Positions 5,976 through 8,196 of a DNA stretch of 8,196 nt are shown here, piece after piece. The stretch is taken from NCBI GenBank assembly GCA_014379665.1, contig JACMLK010000260.1, positions 1 through 8,196 of the forward strand, in the 5' to 3' direction. The stretch comes from Saprospiraceae bacterium (GTDB lineage: Bacteria; Bacteroidota; Bacteroidia; Chitinophagales; Saprospiraceae). The position numbers were made by a program, and so were the translations under genes. Below the pieces are notes generated by a model. That model searched no databases. It was not told the origin of the DNA and saw nothing but the letters and a program-made list of their open reading frames with translations. Numbering within the stretch: position 1 is the first letter of the stretch; every line of letters starts with the position of its first letter.

Positions 5976-5983
5976 TATCTTTA
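5976..5983 (+). promoter_or_regulatory. Probable -7 box for the 521-aa protein gene
   Basis: TATCTTTA matches TAnnTTTG at all conserved positions but the last, 17 nt before the ATG at 6001. This is the same spacing as the opposite-strand box of the neighbouring divergent gene. No convincing -33 element is seen. Confidence 0.35.
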
Positions 5984-6000
5984 TCCTTTCAAATCCAGAT

Positions 6001-7566
6001 ATGCACAGTCCTCAGACAGACTTATTATTGCAGTTGGTCAATTCTATGACCAAGGCTGAGAAAAAGAGTTTCAGGCTTTTTGTCAACAGGGATAATAATG
6101 CAAATGTTAAACTTTTTATGCAGCTCTTTGACTATATAGACACTGTGAAAATTTATAAAGAGGACGAACTGCTAAGAAAATGTCCACTGATCAAAAAATC
6201 GCAGTTGTCCAATCTCAAAGCCAATCTCAGCCGACAGATCCTCGTGAATCTCCGGTATCTTCATAAAGGTGAATTTGCAGATGTTACAATCAGAGAAATG
6301 ATAGATTTTGCAAGGATTGTACAATCAAAAGGGCTGACCAAAGCGAGTCTTGATTTGTTGGACAAAGCAAAAAAGCTGGCTGAAGTGCATCATCAAACCA
6401 TGCTGATGTATCAGATTATTGATGAAGAAAGAAAAATTGAGACCCAATATATTACAGGAAATTCGACACAAAAAGCGATATTCATCAGCGAACAAAGTGC
6501 CACCAACCTTCGTAATCTTGTCTTACTGGATCAATTGTCTAATCTTTCACTGATGCTGTACGGCATGTACCTAAAGTATGGATATGTGAAAGATAAGAAG
6601 GATTTTGAACAGGTGAAGGCATTTTTCCATAGCCATTTGCCTGATGTAAAACCCGACAAACTTGGATTTTATGAGCGGATATATTATTATCAGTCCTTAG
6701 TATGGTTCCATCATATGACACAGGATTTTGTAAATTATTACAAATATTCTCAAAAATGGGTGGATACATTCCATGAGCATCCAATGATGGTCAGAACAGA
6801 GTTGGTTTTATATTTTAAGGGGTTGCACAATGCGTTGAACGCTTTGTATATGGCCAACAAAGCAGAAAAGTTTATTTCCAACTATAATACCTATCTGTAT
6901 ATCGGAGATAAACATATGCCCGATATGTCTGACAGCCAGTTGTCCTCCTATTATCTATTTAAGTACGTTCATTTGTTGAACATGATTTTTCTGACTGGGA
7001 ATTATGTTGTGGGGGTCAGAGAGCTGGAAGAATTGATATATGTCTTAAAATCAAATAAATATCAGTGGGACATCAACAGAATAATGGTATTTTATTACAA
7101 AATAGCGTGTGTATATTTTGGTGCTGATGATTATAAAAATGCGATAGAATATTTAAATAAAATCAATAACAGTCCTATCGGAGGACTGAGGGAAGACATA
7201 CAATGTTTTGGCAGAATTCTTACGTTAATAAGTCATTTTGAACTGGGAAATGATTTTCTGGTGAGTTATCAGCTCAAATCTGTATACAGGTTCCTGATCA
7301 AGATGCAGGATTTGCAGGCGGTTCAAAAAGAAATTCTGACTTTTATCCGCAAGACGCCACAGATGACGAGGAATGATTTAAAAACAGAGTTTAAAAAACT
7401 CAGGGCTAAATTGGTACGATATCAGAACGATCCTTATGAAAAAAGGCCTTTTCTATACCTTGACATTATATCCTGGCTGGATAGTAAAATAGAAGTAAAA
7501 CGCATTGAAACAGTCATTAAAGAAAAGATGGAAAACCAAAAAGGGGTAGAAAAATTGGGGAAATGA
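6001..7566 (+). CDS. Conserved helical protein of unknown function (TPR-like repeats suspected)
   Basis: This 521-aa protein has no signal peptide or transmembrane segment and is expected to be cytoplasmic. The N-terminus contains LVNSMTKAEKKSFRLFVNRD at 12-31, followed by KLFMQLFDYID, the pattern I associate with an uncharacterised Bacteroidota family of large helical proteins; I cannot name a domain for it. The rest is rich in Leu, Lys, Tyr and Phe with many probable antiparallel helix pairs, such as ASLDLLDKAKKLAEVH at about 117-132 and DDYKNAIEYLNKINN at about 376-390. These look like tetratricopeptide-type units and suggest a protein-protein scaffold. The C-terminus is charged (KEKMENQKGVEKLGK). 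No catalytic motif is evident. It is transcribed alone: the next plus-strand gene is separated by a minus-strand tRNA. The ATG at 6001 is preceded by a plausible -7 box. Confidence 0.85.
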   Translation: MHSPQTDLLLQLVNSMTKAEKKSFRLFVNRDNNANVKLFMQLFDYIDTVKIYKEDELLRKCPLIKKSQLSNLKANLSRQILVNLRYLHKGEFADVTIREMIDFARIVQSKGLTKASLDLLDKAKKLAEVHHQTMLMYQIIDEERKIETQYITGNSTQKAIFISEQSATNLRNLVLLDQLSNLSLMLYGMYLKYGYVKDKKDFEQVKAFFHSHLPDVKPDKLGFYERIYYYQSLVWFHHMTQDFVNYYKYSQKWVDTFHEHPMMVRTELVLYFKGLHNALNALYMANKAEKFISNYNTYLYIGDKHMPDMSDSQLSSYYLFKYVHLLNMIFLTGNYVVGVRELEELIYVLKSNKYQWDINRIMVFYYKIACVYFGADDYKNAIEYLNKINNSPIGGLREDIQCFGRILTLISHFELGNDFLVSYQLKSVYRFLIKMQDLQAVQKEILTFIRKTPQMTRNDLKTEFKKLRAKLVRYQNDPYEKRPFLYLDIISWLDSKIEVKRIETVIKEKMENQKGVEKLGK

Positions 7567-7630
7567 AAATTTTGGTTTTAAGTGGAAGTAGTTACTTCAT
7601 TCAATGTGGGTCCAAACCTACCAAACATCA

Positions 7631-7680
7631 ATAAAAAACAATATCCCTTGATAATCAATATGTTATCAAGGGATATTGTT
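7631..7680 (-). terminator. Intrinsic terminator of the tRNA-Gln gene
   Basis: A perfect 18-bp inverted repeat (7637-7654 with 7663-7680) with an 8-nt loop is followed, on the minus strand, by a run of T (complement of the A-run at 7633-7638). It lies immediately downstream of the tRNA, and its first arm overlaps the last two tRNA nucleotides. The plus-strand side has no T-tract, so it is not obviously a terminator for the 521-aa protein gene. Confidence 0.88.
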
Positions 7681-7749
7681 GACCCACTAGGACTCGAACC
7701 TAGAATGACGGTACCAAAAACCGGTGTGTTACCATTACACCATGGGTCA
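7679..7749 (-). tRNA. trnQ: tRNA-Gln (anticodon UUG)
   Basis: The 71-nt minus-strand sequence folds as a cloverleaf. The acceptor is TGACCCA/TGGGTCA, the D-arm GTGT/ACAC with loop AATGGTA, the anticodon loop TTTTGGT with anticodon TTG, and the T-arm CTAGG/CCTAG with loop TTCGAGT. The discriminator is A, and no CCA is encoded. The weak U1-A72 end pair fits glutamine tRNAs. The anticodon stem has four good pairs below a C27-U43 mismatch at its top. It has its own -7 box upstream and a strong terminator that begins at the tRNA 3' end. Confidence 0.95.
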
Positions 7750-7767
7750 AAGATTCATTTGCGGGTG

Positions 7768-7775
7768 CAAAGTTA
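7768..7775 (-). promoter_or_regulatory. Bacteroidota -7 box for the tRNA-Gln gene
   Basis: On the minus strand TAACTTTG matches TAnnTTTG exactly, ending 18 nt before the tRNA 5' end. A TTA lies about 19 bp upstream at the -33 position. The predicted precursor leader is about 12 nt. Confidence 0.6.
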
Positions 7776-7828
7776 TAACTATTTGATTTAAAAGTAAGCT
7801 ATAATATCATATTTTTTTTCATTATGGT

Positions 7829-7836
7829 TACCTTTG
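7829..7836 (+). promoter_or_regulatory. Bacteroidota -7 box for the PAP2_C-like gene
   Basis: TACCTTTG matches TAnnTTTG exactly, 28 nt before the ATG at 7865. A purine-rich AAAAGGAAA at 7847-7855 could help ribosome binding. The box is divergent from the tRNA promoter 53 bp away. Confidence 0.55.
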
Positions 7837-7864
7837 CAACTCTTTTAAAAGGAAATACATTTGG

Positions 7865-8196
7865 ATGCAGGATTGGAAAAATTTTTTTTCTGTTAAAGGC
7901 AGATCGGTAAGGTTTGCCATACTCGCTTTTACCAGTTTTTCGGTGGTATATTTATTCTCCTGTTTTATGGTTTGGAATGAAGGAAGGCAAGGGATACATT
8001 TTGATGATCCGGTATTGCGATTATTTTTACCCGTCAATATCAGTTTGTTGACCAGTTTATGCACCTTAATTCCAATCATAACAGGATTGTTTTTTATTTT
8101 CCGAAAGCCAACTACAACGGTATATTTTTTCTTTGCCGCTATAAATATCTGTGTGTTCAGAACACTATCGTTATATTTTGTGGTACTTGAACCACC
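7865..8196 (+). CDS. Sphingomyelin-synthase-like / PAP2_C membrane protein, 5' part
   Basis: The reading frame is open from ATG 7865 to the window edge: 110 complete codons, 3' end missing. The protein begins MQDWKNFFSVKGR, then a transmembrane segment at about 16-37. Next comes HFDDPVLRLFLPVNIS at 45-60, then two more hydrophobic segments at about 61-79 and 86-107 that end in RTLSLYFVVLEPP. The 'DDP.L' loop followed by an 'R.L..Y...LEPP' segment is the arrangement I associate with sphingomyelin-synthase-like PAP2_C proteins, integral membrane enzymes that move phospho-headgroups or hydrolyse lipid phosphates. The catalytic His-Asp-His region typical of that family would lie beyond the window, so enzymatic competence cannot be judged here. 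The start is supported by a perfect -7 box 28 nt upstream. Substrate is unknown; a role in envelope lipids is inferred. Confidence 0.72.
   Translation, partial: MQDWKNFFSVKGRSVRFAILAFTSFSVVYLFSCFMVWNEGRQGIHFDDPVLRLFLPVNISLLTSLCTLIPIITGLFFIFRKPTTTVYFFFAAINICVFRTLSLYFVVLEP

Larger units (their letters stand above)
5593..6000. other. Divergent intergenic region
   Basis: This 408-bp region between two divergently transcribed genes holds the minus-strand promoter box (5610-5617), a hairpin (5730-5753), a degenerate direct repeat (5747-5787 and 5861-5900) and a weaker plus-strand -7 box (5976-5983). No credible reading frame is present. Confidence 0.6.

Noticed and set aside
7582..7791. Plus-strand 69-codon frame starting with GTG
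   Set aside because: It runs through the terminator and across the tRNA-Gln gene on the opposite strand, which explains the open frame.
7828..8079. Minus-strand 83-codon frame
   Set aside because: It is antisense to the PAP2_C-like frame, which has better protein features, a perfect -7 box and a coherent membrane topology.

Overview
The window looks like part of a chromosome from a member of the Bacteroidota, plausibly near the Saprospirales. The support is an AT-rich base composition, several exact matches to the Bacteroidota -7 promoter box TAnnTTTG at sensible distances from gene starts, A/T-rich translation starts without strong Shine-Dalgarno sites, and gene families typical of the phylum (fused 2-oxoacid dehydrogenase E1, DUF2807 head-GIN protein, a secreted thioredoxin/MsrA-like protein). 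The order-level placement is inference only.

Layout. Positions 1-75 may hold the 3' end of an unidentified plus-strand gene. A fused E1 alpha/beta thiamine-diphosphate dehydrogenase (171-2222, +) and a secreted DUF2807 protein (2302-2982, +) follow. Then comes an 820-bp stretch with no credible gene, 2983-3802. It holds an 11-bp tandem repeat array (3289-3394), a very AT-rich tract with an orphan promoter-like box (3395-3550), and two GC-rich copies of a REP/BIME-like element (3554-3644 and 3695-3778). Two minus-strand genes come next: a small lipoprotein (3803-4426) and a secreted thioredoxin-MsrA-like fusion (4594-5592). A 408-bp divergent intergenic region (5593-6000) with a hairpin and a degenerate direct repeat separates them from a 521-aa helical protein of unknown function (6001-7566, +). 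The right end has a tRNA-Gln(UUG) on the minus strand (7679-7749) with an abutting terminator and its own promoter. A divergently transcribed membrane protein of the sphingomyelin-synthase-like/PAP2_C type (7865 onward, +) runs off the window edge.

How it fits together. There is no long operon; genes are mostly singly transcribed, and many have their own -7 box. The E1 enzyme would act in branched-chain 2-oxoacid oxidation with E2 and E3 subunits encoded elsewhere. Three or four products are predicted to be exported or membrane-bound: the DUF2807 protein, the lipoprotein, the thioredoxin-MsrA-like protein and the PAP2_C protein. The most unusual sequence is the non-coding block 3289-3778. Its helically phased repeats resemble weak DnaA boxes beside an AT-rich tract, and its paired inverted hairpins show a compensatory base change between copies.
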